Positions 61,667 through 64,000 of a DNA stretch of 64,000 nucleotides are shown here, piece after piece; position 1 is the stretch's first letter, and each line of letters begins with the position of its first letter. This DNA is from Aptenodytes patagonicus (lineage: Eukaryota; Chordata; Aves; Sphenisciformes; Spheniscidae). Both the position numbers and the translations under genes were made by a program. A model generated the notes under the pieces. That model ran no database searches, was not told the origin of the DNA, and saw only the letters and a program-made list of their open reading frames with translations. The DNA lies in NCBI RefSeq assembly GCF_965638725.1, contig NC_134982.1, forward strand, positions 57,659,816 through 57,723,815, in the 5' to 3' direction.

Positions 61667-62725
61667 GTGAGACTATTTTAATGTGATTAATCTTAATATC
61701 AACAGTGGATTCATTTAACTGTTACTATTAATCTGATATTGATTCATGGGCCTTCTAACACAACTGAAGATGGTTTCAGTTGTAGTGTTGTTCATAAGGC
61801 TTTGATTTTGTATTTGTGTTGCCAGAGTTCAAACACTGTCTCCAGTTATAATCATAGCTTGTGTTCTGTAGCTGCATATACAAACACTGCTTCAACTTGA
61901 GCAGTGTCCATTCTGCAATTCAGTGTGAAAATGGAAGTGATTACTAGAGCTTCTTCTAATTGCACTCTTAACAGGAAGTCAAAAGTTGGTTATGCCAAAG
62001 TGATTCCCACCTTCTCATCTGTTTTTTCTCAGTTGAATGATATATAAAGAAGTGGCAAGTCTGCTCAGCAGAATTTGAATAGGCAGTACGGCAGTGCCTC
62101 TAGGACTGCAGTAACAGTGTTAAGCATGCAGTATGTTTTTGCAAAGTGCATTTGTTCTTAGTTTAGAGTTGAGAGTAATGCTGGTAAATGTAATACATCA
62201 ACTGGACTCAGACTTTTAAGTATGGAGAAATACAGTGACACTTAAAATACATGTGTGCAACTTATGATATTGTGAGTCTCTGTAAACTCCCCCTGTTTTG
62301 GAACCCAGCATCCTTGGAGAACAATCCATTGGTTTCTGGAGAAAAAAAGATGATGTACCACTGTCTTGTATAGTTTATGCAAAAAGATGGTAGAAAAGGT
62401 CTCTTCAGTGATCCTTGTGAACATAGCTTAACTCTTTGGATGCGTCTGCACTGTCATGAAGTGTGATGAGGAAGTGAGAAATACACACTGGAGCATGAAT
62501 TCACTTCTTGGTTTATTGTTGATTTTCTGTATTTGTGTCCATATCCCTTTTTGCCTCATGTAGAAGAGTCACTTTAAGTGCTTTGTGGTTTGGAAGGACT
62601 CTTGAATATCACAATGTTATTTGAGTACTGCTGTCTTTATCCGGCCTTATATGAAAGCTGTTGTGACTATTGCAGGATTCAATTGATGGCTTCTGCTATT
62701 ACCGAGTATTTCTGAAATTAATTTT

Positions 62726-63235
62726 TGTCCTGGTTTCGGGATAGAGTTAATTTTCTTCCCAGTAGCTGGTATAGCTGTGTTTTGGATTTAGTATGAGAAT
62801 AATGTTGATAGCACACTGATGTTTTAGTTGTTGCTAAGTAGTGCTTACACTAGTCAAGGTCTTTTCAACTTCTCATGCCCTGCCAGTGAGAAGCTGGGAG
62901 GGGGCACAGCCAGGACAGCTGACCCAGACTGGCAAAAGGGGTATTCCATACCATGTGACGTGATGCTCAGTACATAAACTGGGGGGGGAGTTGGCCAGGG
63001 GGCAGCCATTGCTGCTCGGGAAGTGGCTGGGCATCAGTTGGCAGGTGGTGAGCAATTGCTTTGTGCATCACTTGTTTTGTATATTCTATTATTATTATTA
63101 ATAGGACAGAAAAGGAAGGCAAAATAATAAACTGTCTTTATCTCAACCCACAAACTTCACTTTTTTCTGATTCTCTCCCCCATCCCAGTGGGCAGGTGGG
63201 GAGTGTTTAGCTGTCTGCTGGGTTAAACCACAACA
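62726..63235 (+). mobile_element. Solo LTR in GAK intron 6
   Basis: A 510-bp LTR of the same family in plus orientation (TGTCCTGGTTTCGGG to TTAAACCACAACA), flanked by ATTTT at 62721-62725 and 63236-63240. It is older and diverged: the octamer is TGACGTGA (62956-62963) and the trinucleotide tract is eroded. It ends 106 bp before GAK exon 7. Confidence 0.92.
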
Positions 63236-63341
63236 ATTTTCAAAGTGAGCATGCTATCTGTTCTACATAGAGCTGTTTCCTTGGTTGAATGCTGTTAGAG
63301 CTTATTCAAGTTTCTGTTTCAAGAAATTCTGTCTCCTGCAG

Positions 63342-63431
63342 ATCACAAGGAATACAACGCCAATGTACAGGACACCAGAAATGATAGACTTGTATTCAAA
63401 CTTTCCGATTGGTGAAAAACAGGACATTTGG
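63342..63431 (+). CDS. GAK: GAK exon 7
   Basis: 90 nt between CTGCAG and GTAAGA. It encodes ITRNTTPMYRTPEMIDLYSN, then FPIGEKQDIW, the P+1 loop with the APE-like TPE and helix F. The next exon (ALGCILY in the family) is beyond 64000. Confidence 0.97.
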
Positions 63432-64000
63432 GTAAGAATTTTTTCTCTTCCTGTATCATAGCTGCTTATGTCAGTGAAACTGATTTTGCAGTCTTCATGT
63501 TAATTTGTTGATTAAATAAATAAAAGCACCAAAATAAACAGAGGATAGACTGTCTTATGTCAAAATAGTGTGAACTGTGTATCTAAATATTAAAAGAATG
63601 AGATGTAGTATTTGAGGTTTTCTCCCAGATTTATCTTGACTTCCACTCAGAGAGGCAATGCTGAACTTCTTTGACATTCAGTAGAACTGTTGCCTAGCTG
63701 GAGCTTGCCACCATAGAGCCTGAATGCTTACATGTAATCCTGAACGGCCTGTTGCTGAGTTCAAAATGGTTATGCCTAGGTATTGCATCTGGATAAAATA
63801 CTGACAGATAGCAAGGAGGAGAATGATGCAGAGATCATTCACACTTTGTATAGAAAGGATGATAAACTGTTAACATTTACTAAAAAATCTGTAGCCAGAA
63901 GTAAAGGTAAATATTAAATCCTCAGTTGTGTAATACTGTAATAGTACTGAGGTACAGCCCAGTGACTTTGTGCTTAGGGACTTAGTTTATTGGATGTTTT

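Overview
This is vertebrate, and almost certainly bird, nuclear DNA. It has intron-rich genes with GT-AG splice sites, two CpG-island promoters, chicken-repeat-1 (CR1) retrotransposons ending in the ATTCTATG-type 3' repeat, and avian LTRs of the TGTCCTGGTTTCGG...TTAAACCACGACA family. The species cannot be fixed from the sequence.

Layout, left to right. (1) 1-1790: first coding exon and CpG-island promoter of TMEM175 (endolysosomal channel), minus strand; the rest of the gene lies off the left edge. (2) 2429-6226: an internally deleted ERV-L-like provirus on the minus strand, with two 543-bp LTRs, a Lys-type primer binding site, a membrane-protein/gag-like ORF and an integrase ORF, framed by the 5-bp duplication ATTGC. 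It abuts a 5'-truncated CR1. (3) 10530-34090: nine exons on the plus strand that together encode a divergent methionine adenosyltransferase (S-adenosylmethionine synthetase). Every exon keeps the phase and length expected of the vertebrate MAT1A/MAT2A family except exon 7, which lacks 10 nt, shifts frame and hits a stop. Intron 1 holds a nearly full-length CR1 (ORF1 with esterase, ORF2 with endonuclease and reverse transcriptase, all broken). Intron 7 holds a solo LTR. (4) 34091-40370: intergenic, with one 110-bp CR1 tail. (5) 40370-64000: CpG-island promoter and first seven coding exons of GAK (cyclin-G-associated kinase), plus strand, covering most of the kinase domain. Intron 6 holds another solo LTR, and an AT-rich repeat lies before exon 6.

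TMEM175 and GAK are head-to-head neighbours in mammals, as I recall with almost no space between them. Here they are still divergent, but their promoters are about 39 kb apart and a MAT-like gene sits between them. That third MAT-family gene is the main point of interest. Its splice structure and most catalytic residues are preserved, but it carries a frameshift and replacements at two normally invariant motif positions. This suggests a gene that was functional until recently, or a polymorphic or assembly-damaged copy of a gene still alive in other birds.
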